This document shows, one piece after another, positions 1 to 8,561 of a stretch of 64,000 bases of DNA. Source of the DNA: Nonlabens marinus S1-08 (lineage in GTDB: Bacteria; Bacteroidota; Bacteroidia; Flavobacteriales; Flavobacteriaceae); NCBI RefSeq assembly GCF_000831385.1, contig NZ_AP014548.1, forward strand, positions 620,001-684,000, read 5' to 3'. The stretch's first letter is position 1. Each line of letters begins with the position of its first letter. Position numbers and translations under genes: made by a program. The notes under the pieces are model-generated. The model was not told the origin of the DNA, did not search any database, and worked only from the letters and a program-made list of their open reading frames with translations.

Positions 1-800
1 AAACACAGACTGGGGATAATAATGATGCACAAGCTCGCCAATTAATAACTACTAAAAATTCTAGCTCCACCCAAGATCAAATTGGCGACGGGAATTTTGG
101 AGGAGTAAGACAGCAAGGTGATACTAATACTGCCTTACAATTACAAACAGGTGATGACAATAATGCGGCAATTGAACAAGACGGTACTTTTGCTGGAACG
201 AGTTTTTTAAACGAAGCTAGTCAAGAGCAAACTGGAAATTCAAATGAGGCGTCATCAGATCAAAAAGGGGCACTTAACAATTCTATTGAAACCCAAAGGG
301 GAAATGAAAACACGTCTGACATAGTTCAAACAGGAGATTCCAACCGTTCAGAAGTAAAACAATTAGGCAATGGCAATATTGGTGCAACTGAACAAATTGG
401 AAATATCAATAGAGCTCGTGTTAGTCAAGATGGGAACCTTAATTCTGGAGAAACCCAACAGACTGGAGCAGATAACGATGCTCAAATCGCTTCAGAAGGA
501 AATTTAAATATGGGCTTGATTGCTCAGATAAACGACTTAAATGATGCGTTCATCTTTCAGATAGGGAATGAAAACATTTCTAACATCAGTCAAAATGGAA
601 ATCAAAACTTTGCAGACAGTGACCAAACGGGTAATCAAAACAAATCTTTTATGACTCAGGATGGAACTTCAAACCGCAGTATCGCTAATCAAATAGGAAA
701 CCTTAATATGAGCACAGTTTCTCAAAGCGGATCTATGAATATCTCTAATGTATTGCAAAGAGGAAACAGTAATACTAGTACAGTGACTCAGGGAAACTAA
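1..800 (+). CDS. Curlin-repeat (CsgA-like) amyloid protein, 5' end outside window
   Basis: The reading frame with codons starting at base 3 is open from the window edge to the TAA at 798-800, giving 265 visible residues; the start lies upstream of the window. The visible part is almost wholly a degenerate repeat of about 12 residues with a Q-x-G-x-x-N core, roughly 22 units, rich in Gln, Asn, Gly, Ser and Thr and without Cys. This is the curlin signature: such subunits are secreted and stack as beta-strand rungs into extracellular amyloid fibres. An internal ATG at 510 is in frame but lies mid-repeat and is not the start. Partner genes (CsgB or CsgG types) would lie to the left. The family call is sure; the role in adhesion or biofilm is inferred. 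Confidence 0.85.
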   Translation, partial: TQTGDNNDAQARQLITTKNSSSTQDQIGDGNFGGVRQQGDTNTALQLQTGDDNNAAIEQDGTFAGTSFLNEASQEQTGNSNEASSDQKGALNNSIETQRGNENTSDIVQTGDSNRSEVKQLGNGNIGATEQIGNINRARVSQDGNLNSGETQQTGADNDAQIASEGNLNMGLIAQINDLNDAFIFQIGNENISNISQNGNQNFADSDQTGNQNKSFMTQDGTSNRSIANQIGNLNMSTVSQSGSMNISNVLQRGNSNTSTVTQGN

Positions 801-835
801 ACCTGTTAAGTAAATAGGCTATTCTATTAAATATG

Positions 836-868
836 AAACCAGTGGAGAAAATCTTCAGTGGTTTTTTT
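836..868 (+). terminator. Rho-independent terminator after the curlin gene
   Basis: A hairpin (outer arms AAACCA and TGGTTT, inner arms AGA and TCT, one G-G mismatch) is followed by a run of seven T. It starts 35 bases after the curlin stop codon. The rest of the 259-base gap up to 1060 shows no gene. Confidence 0.6.
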
Positions 869-1059
869 GTGATTTGTCTAAATTGTTTAGCCGATGTATA
901 AGTCATTATTATGAGGTATTTACGATCGCGACATATGTATCTCATGTAATCAATGAGCATCTTGATTCTTGAAAATTATATGGGCTATAATAGACTGACA
1001 GAATGTATCTAAAAACCAAATGTGTTTGATGAAAGAATTAAGAATGCAATACGAATTGG

Positions 1060-1734
1060 TTAAAATTGATATCCTAAGCTTGCAGTAAATACAGAATGTC
1101 TAAATTCTTCATAGGAAAATGTTCGTCCGGTATCTTGTGCAAACTGTTCGTCTTTAAATATATCATAAACCCCAAACTCGTATTGACCTTGAACAAATAT
1201 GTTCTTATACAAAAAGACTTTTACTCCCAGTGTAGCAGATAGCGATAGTTCTTGAACGTTCTCTGATTCAAAATCAAAATCTCTATTTCCAGAATAAAGT
1301 CCATCCTCTACAAACTCGTATTGCTCCTTATTGCCCACTAAAAATCCTATCTGAGGACCTATAAACAAAGACGCATTAGGTATTACCTCGTACTCTATAA
1401 ACAAAGGGATTTTCAGGTAGTCTAGCTTCAAGGAAGCCTTGTAGTCTAAATCTGGACCATCGAAAATACTAATAAATGAAACATCACGTTTAGCGCCTAG
1501 TTGAGAATAAAGTAGTCCAGAAGTAAAGCTCAATGGAGAATCAAGAAAATCATAGGAGACAAAAATTCCCGCATTCAATCCAATTCGGTTTTCAAAATCT
1601 TGATCTTCCGTAAAATTTGCAAGGTTAATTCCTGCCTGAGCACCGTAAGTAAATTGGTTTTTAGAATCTTGTTGGGCACTTGAAAATTGAAAGACTGCTA
1701 GAGTCAAAAGCAGCAAGCAGAGTATGGTCTTCAT
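1060..1734 (-). CDS. Outer-membrane beta-barrel protein (PorT-like family)
   Basis: A 224-residue protein with a clear Sec signal peptide (residues 1-20, ending SSAQ). The mature part opens FTYGAQAGINLANF, then runs as alternating amphipathic strands ('LFIGPQIGFLVG', 'FVQGQYEFGVYDIF') and ends in an aromatic residue (GYQF), as expected of a barrel inserted by BamA. This pattern fits the small outer-membrane barrels common in Bacteroidota (OMP_b-brl_2/PorT-like); the substrate is unknown. It is last in a minus-strand run of five genes, 24 bases after the CYTH gene, so it may be co-transcribed, although nothing links it to the upstream enzymes. The family call is solid and the function unknown. 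Confidence 0.75.
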   Translation of the reverse strand: MKTILCLLLLTLAVFQFSSAQQDSKNQFTYGAQAGINLANFTEDQDFENRIGLNAGIFVSYDFLDSPLSFTSGLLYSQLGAKRDVSFISIFDGPDLDYKASLKLDYLKIPLFIEYEVIPNASLFIGPQIGFLVGNKEQYEFVEDGLYSGNRDFDFESENVQELSLSATLGVKVFLYKNIFVQGQYEFGVYDIFKDEQFAQDTGRTFSYEEFRHSVFTASLGYQF

Positions 1735-1758
1735 AATTAATGTTGGATAGGTTTCCTA

Positions 1759-2229
1759 CTAGATGCTCCAAACCGCAAAAGGTTGCGCAACAAGAAAAGA
1801 ATTATAATACCGCACATCTCCTGTGACCTCTTCTCCTAACCATTCTGGCTTTTCAAATTTTTCGTTTTCATCGCTAAGCTCTATTTCAGCAATGATGAGA
1901 CCTTTGTTTTCTCCTTCAAAAACATCCACTTCGTAAACATGATTCCCAAGCTGGATTTCATATCTAGTTTTATCGATGACACCAGGAAGGCAGAGTTTTA
2001 ATAACTCTTCCGCTTCCTTAATATCTATAACTTTTTCCCATTCGAACCGGCTAGTGCCTGATGTGTTTGAAATTCCTTTAATCGTTAGAAAAGCTTGGTC
2101 GCCTTTGATGCGGATGCGAACATTGCGTTCAGGATCGCTGCTCAAATAACCTTGGACAATTTTGTTCCCTACTAGATTTTGAAGAAAGTCAGTGTGTTTG
2201 ACTAAAAATTTGCGCTCGATTTCTTGCAT
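1759..2229 (-). CDS. CYTH-domain protein (triphosphate tunnel metalloenzyme family)
   Basis: A 156-residue single-domain protein that begins with the diagnostic ExExK motif of CYTH enzymes (EIERKFLV, residues 3-10). It continues with the charged strands of the tunnel fold (RNVRIRIKGDQAFLTIKG, FEWEKVI, VDVFEGENKGLIIAEIEL). Members hydrolyse inorganic triphosphate or thiamine triphosphate or, more rarely, act as adenylate cyclases; the sequence does not separate these, but the short stand-alone form suggests triphosphatase activity. Its ATG overlaps the TAA of the upstream channel gene by one base (TAATG), which suggests translational coupling. Confidence 0.85.
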   Translation of the reverse strand: MQEIERKFLVKHTDFLQNLVGNKIVQGYLSSDPERNVRIRIKGDQAFLTIKGISNTSGTSRFEWEKVIDIKEAEELLKLCLPGVIDKTRYEIQLGNHVYEVDVFEGENKGLIIAEIELSDENEKFEKPEWLGEEVTGDVRYYNSFLVAQPFAVWSI

Positions 2230-3005
2230 TAATTATTCTCTTTTATTTCATGACCACAATTGGGACAAGCACAAGACTTGTTTTCTTTAGTCTCCTTTAC
2301 TTTTTCAATAAAGGCTGAGCTTATGATACCTGTCGGCAATGCTAGAAAACCAATACCAATAATCGCTGTAATTCCTCCAAGTATCTTGCCTGCTGCAGTA
2401 ACAGGATATACATCACCATAACCCACCGTTGTCAGTGTTGCAATTGCCCACCAAAACGAGTGACCTATACTCGCAAAACTTTCTGGTTGAACCTCATGCT
2501 CTATGTAATACATTAAAGTAGAAGACAATAACAAAAGAATAAATGCTACAAAAAAGCTAATTGAAAGTTCTGACCTGGTTTCTTTAAGCACATCTAGGAT
2601 ACTGCGCAGTGCTTTAGAGTGCCTTCCTAATTTGAATATTCGAAGCAATCTAATCAAGCGTAATACTCTCAGAATTCTCAAATCTACAGCAAATAAGAAA
2701 GGTAGATAAAATGGTAAAATAGCGATCAAATCAATGATCCCATAACCAGAAGAGGCAAATTTCCAGCGTGATTTTATTTTACTGTTTACTTTAAATTCAA
2801 GTGGTGCTGTATATAAACGTATCACATATTCTATCGTAAAAATAACGACTGAAAACACCTCAAAAACATATAGGTACCAACCATATGCTGCCTTAAAATC
2901 AGCATAAGATTCTAATATGATAGATAAAACATTGACTATTATGAGCCAATATATAAATTTAGACACAGGCCCACTGTGTAGGATATCGTAAAGCTTTTGT
3001 TTCAT
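2229..3005 (-). CDS. Voltage-gated-type potassium channel with C-terminal Cys motif
   Basis: A 258-residue six-helix channel. The S4 helix carries regularly spaced arginines (residues 110-128, LRILRVLRLIRLLRIFKLG), and the pore holds the K+ selectivity signature TTVGYGD at 192-198, between S5 (about 148-168) and S6 (about 208-232). The subunit should form a tetramer in the inner membrane. No cyclic-nucleotide or RCK domain follows; the short tail ends in CACPNCGHEIKENN (Cys 245, 247, 250), which resembles half a zinc ribbon. It lies 12 bases after rnhA and overlaps the CYTH gene by one base. The K+ channel call is secure; whether it is truly voltage-gated is inferred from S4. Confidence 0.9.
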   Translation of the reverse strand: MKQKLYDILHSGPVSKFIYWLIIVNVLSIILESYADFKAAYGWYLYVFEVFSVVIFTIEYVIRLYTAPLEFKVNSKIKSRWKFASSGYGIIDLIAILPFYLPFLFAVDLRILRVLRLIRLLRIFKLGRHSKALRSILDVLKETRSELSISFFVAFILLLLSSTLMYYIEHEVQPESFASIGHSFWWAIATLTTVGYGDVYPVTAAGKILGGITAIIGIGFLALPTGIISSAFIEKVKETKENKSCACPNCGHEIKENN

Positions 3006-3017
3006 CAGGTATAAATT

Positions 3018-3497
3018 TTAAAACAACCCTTTCTCTCCCGCCTCATAACCTTCATCCACCAAATGTTGCTCAGGGTGAGTTGCGGCATAAACCGCCAGCT
3101 GATCGCAACGTTCGTTTTGAGGATGATCATTATGCCCTTTGATCCAGACAAATTTGGCTGGTGCTTGATTGTAGGCTTTAATGAAGCGCTTCCATAGATC
3201 AACGTTTTTGACGTTTTTCCATTTGCGGCGTATCCAGCCATCGATCCACTTTTTATTGACCGCATCGCTTACATATTTACTGTCTGTGAAAACGGTAATA
3301 GGTATTTCGGGCTTCTTTATTTTTTCAAGGGCTACAATCACGGCCAGCAACTCCATCCGGTTGTTTGTGGTCTTGCGGTATCCTTGTGCAAATTCCTTTT
3401 TGAAATTGCGACTGGGTTGTTCCATAACAATCCCATAACCACCTGGACCTGGATTCCCTCGTGAGCTGCCGTCTGTATAAATATGTACTTGATCCAT
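3018..3497 (-). CDS. rnhA: Ribonuclease HI
   Basis: A 159-residue enzyme that cuts the RNA strand of RNA-DNA hybrids, removing primers and R-loops in the cytoplasm. All four catalytic carboxylates can be placed: D9 in IYTDGSSRGNPG, E49 in NNRMEL, D72 in FTDSKYV and D132 in NERCDQLA; the flexible-loop His is H122 in KGHND. The length is that of bacterial type 1 RNase H. Its start overlaps the purN stop by one base (TAATG) and the channel gene follows 12 bases later, so it sits in the purN operon. Confidence 0.95.
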   Translation of the reverse strand: MDQVHIYTDGSSRGNPGPGGYGIVMEQPSRNFKKEFAQGYRKTTNNRMELLAVIVALEKIKKPEIPITVFTDSKYVSDAVNKKWIDGWIRRKWKNVKNVDLWKRFIKAYNQAPAKFVWIKGHNDHPQNERCDQLAVYAATHPEQHLVDEGYEAGEKGLF

Positions 3498-4060
3498 TAC
3501 TTAAGCAATTCTTCTATGGTGATGGGGAGGTTTTGATGTTCGAGTTGGTGAATTTTATGTGCCACATCTTCAGCGGTATCCGTGCTTTTTACCTCGCATG
3601 AAGCTTGTTTGATAATAGCACCTTCATCATAATGTTCATTTACATAATGAATGGTAATCCCACTTTCAGTTTCTTTATTAGCCACAACGGCTTCATGTAC
3701 ATGAGCTCCATACATGCCTTTACCGCCATATTTAGGTAGCAGCGCTGGATGGATATTAATTATTTTATCAGGGAACTCTTGCACTAAAAACTCAGGTATT
3801 TTCCATAAAAAACCAGCAAGAACAATTAAGTCAGGCTGCAATTCTTGCAATAGTTTGTGGATCGAGCCCGCTTTCGCGAAAGCGAACTTATTAAAACTTA
3901 AGCCTTCCACTTGAGCTTTTTTAGCTCGATCCAGCACGCCTGCATGCGGGTTGTTTGACAAAATCAGAGAAACTTGAACCTGGTCAGAATCTTTGAAATG
4001 ATCTAATATGGCCTGGGCATTAGTACCCGATCCACTTGCAAAGATTACAATTTTCTTCAT
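3497..4060 (-). CDS. purN: Phosphoribosylglycinamide formyltransferase
   Basis: A 187-residue enzyme that transfers a formyl group from 10-formyl-THF to GAR in purine synthesis. It has the N-terminal SGSGTN loop and the catalytic trio N102, H104 (INIHPALLP) and D145 (HYDEG). The open frame runs 36 codons further upstream, but that extension has no family similarity and holds a -7 promoter element, so I start at the ATG ending at 4060. Residues 59-65 (FAFAKAG) are encoded by a copy of the dispersed 16-bp palindrome. It is the first gene of the operon leading into rnhA. Confidence 0.95.
   Translation of the reverse strand: MKKIVIFASGSGTNAQAILDHFKDSDQVQVSLILSNNPHAGVLDRAKKAQVEGLSFNKFAFAKAGSIHKLLQELQPDLIVLAGFLWKIPEFLVQEFPDKIINIHPALLPKYGGKGMYGAHVHEAVVANKETESGITIHYVNEHYDEGAIIKQASCEVKSTDTAEDVAHKIHQLEHQNLPITIEELLK
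3869..3884. repeat. 16-bp palindrome CGCTTTCGCGAAAGCG, copy 1
   Basis: A perfect copy inside purN, read in the frame that encodes AFAKA. Confidence 0.95.
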
Positions 4061-4064
4061 GGGA

Positions 4065-4072
4065 TAAATATA
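4065..4072 (-). promoter_or_regulatory. -7 element TATATTTA before purN
   Basis: The minus strand reads TATATTTA-TCCC-ATG, one base from the Bacteroidota consensus TAnnTTTG and only four bases from the start codon, so the transcript may be leaderless. Confidence 0.5.
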
Positions 4073-4156
4073 GTAAGGTGGTTGTAAGGTTCTAGAAAAT
4101 TTGACACTTCTATGTCCACTTAAATGCAAGAACCGTGGTTTTGTCGCAAAGTTTGT

Positions 4157-4164
4157 TATTTTTG
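4157..4164 (+). promoter_or_regulatory. -7 element TATTTTTG before acpP
   Basis: An exact match to TAnnTTTG, 30 bases before the acpP ATG. A TTG at 4141-4143 is nearer than the usual -33 spacing. Confidence 0.55.
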
Positions 4165-4194
4165 CCATTCATTTAAAATTAAAACTAGATTATT

Positions 4195-4431
4195 ATGTCT
4201 GACATTGCATCAAGAGTTAAAGCGATTATCGTTGACAAACTAGGAGTAGACGAAAACGAAGTAGTAACTGAGGCTAGCTTCACTAACGACTTAGGCGCTG
4301 ACTCACTTGACACCGTTGAGCTGATCATGGAATTTGAAAAAGAATTTGATATCCAGATCCCAGACGATCAAGCAGAAAACATCGCTACTGTAGGTCAAGC
4401 TGTTTCCTATATAGAAGAAGCAAAAGCTTAA
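4195..4431 (+). CDS. acpP: Acyl carrier protein
   Basis: A 78-residue acidic protein that carries growing acyl chains on 4'-phosphopantetheine during fatty-acid synthesis. The attachment site is S37 in the invariant DSL motif ([11 protein letters not shown]), and length and charge are typical. fabF starts 10 bases downstream and rnc follows, the common acpP-fabF-rnc cluster, so the three are probably one transcript from the -7 element at 4157. Confidence 0.97.
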   Translation: MSDIASRVKAIIVDKLGVDENEVVTEASFTNDLGADSLDTVELIMEFEKEFDIQIPDDQAENIATVGQAVSYIEEAKA

Positions 4432-4441
4432 TTAAGAGTAC

Positions 4442-5689
4442 ATGGAATTAAAGCGAGTTGTCATTACTGGAATGGGCGCCTTAACCCCTATAGGGAATAA
4501 CCTAGGGGATTATTGGGAAGCATTGAAAGCAGGGAAAAGCGGCTGTGCCGATATCACCTACTTTGATACGGAACATTTCAAGACTAAATTCGCTTGTGAA
4601 CTCAAAGACTTTAAAGTCGAAGATTTCATAGACCGTAAGGAAGCGAGGCGCATGGACCGGTTTGCACAGTACGCTGTGGTTGCTGGTGATGAGGCTATCG
4701 CTGACTCTGGATTAGATACCGACTCTATTGATAAGAATAGAGTCGGTGTTATCTGGGGTGCTGGGATAGGCGGTCTGGAAACATTCCAAGAAGAAGTGAA
4801 AGCCTTTGCTAATGGCAACGGTATACCGCGCTTCAACCCTTTCTTTATCCCGAAAATGATTGCAGATATCGCTCCGGCTCATATTTCCATCAAGTATGGT
4901 TTTATGGGACCTAACTACACAACGGTTTCTGCTTGTGCCTCTAGTGCAAATGCGATGCTAGACGCTGTTAATTACATTAGATTAGGACATTGTGACGTGA
5001 TTGTTACTGGTGGCTCTGAAGCTGCAGTAACACAAGCTGGAATGGGTGGCTTTAATGCCATGCACGCTTTGTCTACACGCAACGAAAGTCCTCTAACTGC
5101 CAGTAGGCCATTTGATGCGACCAGAGATGGTTTTGTATTAGGTGAAGGTGCAGGAGCACTGGTACTGGAAAGTTATGAATATGCAAAAGCTCGCGGAGCA
5201 AAAATTTATGCCGAAGTCATCGGTGGTGGATTCTCTAGCGATGCTTACCACATTACCGCACCAGATCCTGAAGGAAGAGGTGTGATTGCAGTAATGAAAA
5301 ACACATTAGAAAATGCTGGAATTAATCCTGAAGATGTAGATCACATCAACACTCACGGTACTTCCACTCCATTAGGTGATGTAGCTGAATTGAAGGCTAT
5401 TAAAGCCGTTTTCGGTGATCATGCCCCTAAGATTAGTATCAATTCCACAAAATCCATGACAGGTCACCTCTTGGGAGCCGCTGGTGCCATTGAGTCCATT
5501 GCAAGTGTACTTGCTATCAATCATGGAATCATTCCTCCTACCATCAACCATACTACAGTAGATGAAAGTATTGATCCATCCCTGCACCTAGTACTGAATG
5601 AGGCAGAGAAAAGAGAGGTCAAAGTAGCGCTGAGCAACACCTTCGGCTTTGGAGGTCATAATTGCTGCATCGCTTTTAGAAAAATCTAA
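4442..5689 (+). CDS. fabF: 3-oxoacyl-[acyl-carrier-protein] synthase II
   Basis: A 415-residue condensing enzyme that extends acyl-ACP with malonyl-ACP in type II fatty-acid synthesis. The nucleophile is C165 in VSACASSAN, and the two active-site histidines lie in NTHGTSTPLGD and MTGHLLGAAGA; the Gly-rich C-terminus (FGFGGHNCC) is the standard end of the thiolase fold. It is full length and sits between acpP and rnc, which confirms the role. Confidence 0.97.
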   Translation: MELKRVVITGMGALTPIGNNLGDYWEALKAGKSGCADITYFDTEHFKTKFACELKDFKVEDFIDRKEARRMDRFAQYAVVAGDEAIADSGLDTDSIDKNRVGVIWGAGIGGLETFQEEVKAFANGNGIPRFNPFFIPKMIADIAPAHISIKYGFMGPNYTTVSACASSANAMLDAVNYIRLGHCDVIVTGGSEAAVTQAGMGGFNAMHALSTRNESPLTASRPFDATRDGFVLGEGAGALVLESYEYAKARGAKIYAEVIGGGFSSDAYHITAPDPEGRGVIAVMKNTLENAGINPEDVDHINTHGTSTPLGDVAELKAIKAVFGDHAPKISINSTKSMTGHLLGAAGAIESIASVLAINHGIIPPTINHTTVDESIDPSLHLVLNEAEKREVKVALSNTFGFGGHNCCIAFRKI

Positions 5690-5705
5690 TCTCTGGATCT
5701 ATCAA

Positions 5706-6455
5706 ATGAATAGAATCAGAAGCCTTTTCCAAACTCGAAAATTATCAAATAAAGAAACCGAGTCCCTAGAGCAAGGCATCAAAAGAATTACTGGTTTTTC
5801 CCCTAAAAACATGTTGTTGTATCAAACCGCCTTTACCCATAAATCTATGGGGTTGCAAGGCGAGGATGGCAATGTGATGAGCTATGAACGCTTAGAGTTT
5901 CTAGGAGACGCCATTCTAGGAGCGGTAATTGCAGAATACATCTATAATGAGGTTCCTAGCGGTGACGAGGGGTATTTGACTAAAATGCGATCTAAGATCG
6001 TAAGCCGCGAGCATTTAAATGAGCTAGGACAAGATTTTGGATTGATTTCATTTGCCCAAACGCAAGTTCCGCATCGTCATTTTGGCAATAATATTCATGG
6101 AAATTTATTTGAAGCGCTCATAGGCGCGATATATCTAGACAAAGGATATACCGATTGCAGAAAATTCATTTGTAAGAAAGTGGTAGAACCTTATGTGGAC
6201 ATAGAAAAATTAGAAGGCAAGGTGATCTCCTATAAAAGCTTGCTGATCGAATGGTGTCAAAAGAATAAAAAGTTCTTTGACTTCAACGTCTACGAGGATA
6301 CAGGCTTTAATGAAGTCAGGCACTTTGCAGTCAAATTGTCTATCGACAAGCGTGTTGTTGCTAAAGCTCGTGCTACTTCAAAGAAAAAAGCAGAGGAGAA
6401 AGCGAGCAAAAGAGCCTTCTTTGCGCTTCAAGACAAAATGTCTACAGGCTCTTAA
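5706..6455 (+). CDS. rnc: Ribonuclease III
   Basis: A 249-residue double-strand-specific endoribonuclease that processes rRNA and structured mRNA. The catalytic signature YERLEFLGDAIL is present, then the second acidic cluster (NLFEALIGAIYLDKG), then a C-terminal dsRNA-binding domain ending in a KKKAEEKASKRA-type lysine-rich helix. The frame is open back to 5649 inside fabF; I choose the ATG at 5706 because it falls 16 bases after the fabF stop and gives the usual flavobacterial N-terminus. Confidence 0.95.
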   Translation: MNRIRSLFQTRKLSNKETESLEQGIKRITGFSPKNMLLYQTAFTHKSMGLQGEDGNVMSYERLEFLGDAILGAVIAEYIYNEVPSGDEGYLTKMRSKIVSREHLNELGQDFGLISFAQTQVPHRHFGNNIHGNLFEALIGAIYLDKGYTDCRKFICKKVVEPYVDIEKLEGKVISYKSLLIEWCQKNKKFFDFNVYEDTGFNEVRHFAVKLSIDKRVVAKARATSKKKAEEKASKRAFFALQDKMSTGS

Positions 6456-6489
6456 ATCAGTACTTTAGAGTTTATATCCTGGTCAATTT

Positions 6490-6505
6490 CGCTTTCGCGA
6501 AAGCG
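6490..6505. repeat. 16-bp palindrome CGCTTTCGCGAAAGCG, copy 2
   Basis: A perfect intergenic copy in the 184-base gap after rnc. No T run follows it, so it is not a terminator. Confidence 0.95.
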
Positions 6506-6620
6506 AAACACCTCTCAAAATGCGCCTAAGTTATCAACGCAAACGTTTTCGTAAGTGCCTAAACAGCAATAATTGATAGGATAATCCAACCGCAAAATAA
6601 AAATATTGTAGATTGTCTTT

Positions 6621-6628
6621 TACCTTTG
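6621..6628 (+). promoter_or_regulatory. -7 element TACCTTTG before the IPExxxVDY gene
   Basis: An exact TAnnTTTG match 11 bases before the ATG at 6640. Its position inside the longer TTG-started frame argues for the ATG start. Confidence 0.6.
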
Positions 6629-6639
6629 TTGGTACCTCT

Positions 6640-7128
6640 ATGGCTGTGCACAAGTTTCTAGATTGGGATATGGAAGAAGAGCCTTTTGTGCTCATAGGAA
6701 TCCATTCTACCGTTGAACCGTACCGCATGGCATTCTTGATCAATAAGTATTTGAAGGTCTGTTTTAAACGCGATCAACGTGATCAAGATGTGAGACTAAT
6801 AAATTATGTCGCACAATTCCCTGTCTATCATTACGAGGACAAAGAACAAAATGCAAAAATATTCCTAGTGGCTAACCATTGCCGTGCGGAATTAAAAGCC
6901 ACTGCCAGTGTGGGTAGCCTTTTTGAAGGCGATGCTTCTACTACAGTTAAATCCACTCTAGTAAAAGAATACCGCAAGGTGGATTATTTGATAAAGATTG
7001 AAAAGGATGCCGAGCACTATCCTACAAAAAAGCTGCTCAATAAACTTATTGAGATTCCTCAAGTCATTTCCGTTTATGAGATCGACACCATGATCATCAA
7101 AAACACGGATTATTTAATATTTGAATAA
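6640..7128 (+). CDS. IPExxxVDY-family protein
   Basis: A 162-residue protein of a Bacteroidota family with no established function, named after a C-terminal motif; here the matching stretch reads IPQVISVYEID (Q and E replace two consensus residues). There is no signal peptide or membrane segment, so it is probably cytoplasmic. A TTG at 6613 would add nine residues, but a promoter element lies within that extension, so I start at ATG 6640. Its TAA overlaps the pyk ATG by one base, and the linkage to pyruvate kinase is typical of the family, so a link to glycolysis is possible but unproven. Confidence 0.8.
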   Translation: MAVHKFLDWDMEEEPFVLIGIHSTVEPYRMAFLINKYLKVCFKRDQRDQDVRLINYVAQFPVYHYEDKEQNAKIFLVANHCRAELKATASVGSLFEGDASTTVKSTLVKEYRKVDYLIKIEKDAEHYPTKKLLNKLIEIPQVISVYEIDTMIIKNTDYLIFE

Positions 7129-8561
7129 TGAAAAGCCTTCCTAAAAAGACCAAAATTGTTGCAACCCTAGGACCTGCAACAGCTACTAAAGAAGTTTTAT
7201 ACGACATGATCATCGCTGGAGTGAATGTCTTCCGCATTAATTTTTCACATGCGGATCATGATGGCGTAAGAGAACGCGTGCAAATGATACGTGATCTGAA
7301 TGAAGAGCATGGATTTGCTACAGGAATCTTAGGAGATCTTCAAGGTCCTAAATTGAGAGTAGGTGTCATGAGTGAGGAAGTCGTGGTAAATCCAGGAGAC
7401 CGCATTACATTTTCCACAGGAAAACCATTTAAAGGCACTGCAGAGCGTGTGTATATGAACTATGATCGCTTTCCTAAAGATGTTCAGGCTGGAGAACGCA
7501 TCTTACTTGATGATGGAAAACTGATTTTTGAAGTTGTAGAAACAGATCGCGAAAGCAATGTGTTGACTAAAGTCATACAAGGTGGTCCACTACGTTCCAA
7601 AAAAGGAGTCAACCTTCCACAAACCAATGTTTCTCTGCCAGCTTTGACTGAAAAGGATATCGTGGATGCAAAATTTGCTTGTGAATTACAAGTAGACTGG
7701 ATGGCACTTTCTTTCGTGCGTCACAGCCGTGATTTGATTGAATTGCAAGATTTGATCAGCGAGCATTCTAAACATAAAATTCCAATCATTGCTAAAATTG
7801 AGAAGCCAGAAGCGGTTCAAAATATAGACAAGATTGTTGCTTATTGTGATGGACTAATGGTAGCCCGTGGTGATCTAGGTGTAGAAATTCCCGCACATGA
7901 AGTACCATTGATTCAAAAGCAACTGGTATTGAAGGCTAAAAAAGCTCGGATTCCAGTAATCATCGCGACTCAAATGATGGAGACCATGATTACTAGCCTA
8001 ACACCTACTCGTGCGGAGGTGAATGACGTGGCAAATAGCGTTATGGATGGTGCAGATGCTGTAATGCTTTCTGGAGAAACTTCCGTAGGACAATACCCTG
8101 TGCAGGTGATTGAGAAAATGGCGAGCATTTGCCGCAGTGTAGAAGATAGCGATCTGATTAAGGTACCGCATGAGGCACCTCACATCAAGACTAAAAGATA
8201 TATAACTAAATCGGTGTGTTATCACGCTGCTAAAATGGCCAACGAGATCAGTGCCAAAGCAATAACCACGATGACAAATAGTGGATATACCGCATTCCAG
8301 ATCAGTGCCTGGAGACCTGCAGCTCATATTTTGACTTTTACTAGCAACAGTCGTATTTTGACTCAGTTGAGCTTGTTATGGGGCGTTCAAGCCTTCAGCT
8401 ATGACCGTTTTGTAAGTACAGATGAGACGATTGAGGATGTTAACGCTTTTGCATTGAAAAATAAATTTGTTGAAAAAGGAGATTTCCTGATCAACCTTGC
8501 CGCCATGCCTGTGACTGATAAAGGAATGGTGAACACACTGCGTGTAAGTGAGATTGAGTAG
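7128..8561 (+). CDS. pyk: Pyruvate kinase
   Basis: A 477-residue glycolytic enzyme that converts phosphoenolpyruvate and ADP to pyruvate and ATP. The N-terminal KTKIVATLGPAT, the substrate loop GDLQGPKLRVG, the catalytic-Lys strand IIAKIEKPEAV, the metal site MVARGDLGVEIP and the ATQMMETMI / GADAVMLSGETSVGQYP motifs appear in the right order. It starts inside the stop codon of the IPExxxVDY gene. Its TAG stop is the first triplet of a nine-copy heptanucleotide repeat, but the repeat does not alter the protein. Confidence 0.97.
   Translation: MKSLPKKTKIVATLGPATATKEVLYDMIIAGVNVFRINFSHADHDGVRERVQMIRDLNEEHGFATGILGDLQGPKLRVGVMSEEVVVNPGDRITFSTGKPFKGTAERVYMNYDRFPKDVQAGERILLDDGKLIFEVVETDRESNVLTKVIQGGPLRSKKGVNLPQTNVSLPALTEKDIVDAKFACELQVDWMALSFVRHSRDLIELQDLISEHSKHKIPIIAKIEKPEAVQNIDKIVAYCDGLMVARGDLGVEIPAHEVPLIQKQLVLKAKKARIPVIIATQMMETMITSLTPTRAEVNDVANSVMDGADAVMLSGETSVGQYPVQVIEKMASICRSVEDSDLIKVPHEAPHIKTKRYITKSVCYHAAKMANEISAKAITTMTNSGYTAFQISAWRPAAHILTFTSNSRILTQLSLLWGVQAFSYDRFVSTDETIEDVNAFALKNKFVEKGDFLINLAAMPVTDKGMVNTLRVSEIE

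Noticed and set aside
3005..3265. ORF of 86 codons on the same strand as rnhA
   Set aside because: It is an out-of-frame shadow of rnhA, whose catalytic residues are all in the other frame.
4061..4168. 36-residue N-terminal extension of PurN
   Set aside because: It contains the -7 promoter element and the family starts at MKKIVIFASGSGTN.
6490..6505. The 16-bp palindrome as a transcription terminator
   Set aside because: The arms meet without a loop, no T run follows, and most copies lie inside genes.
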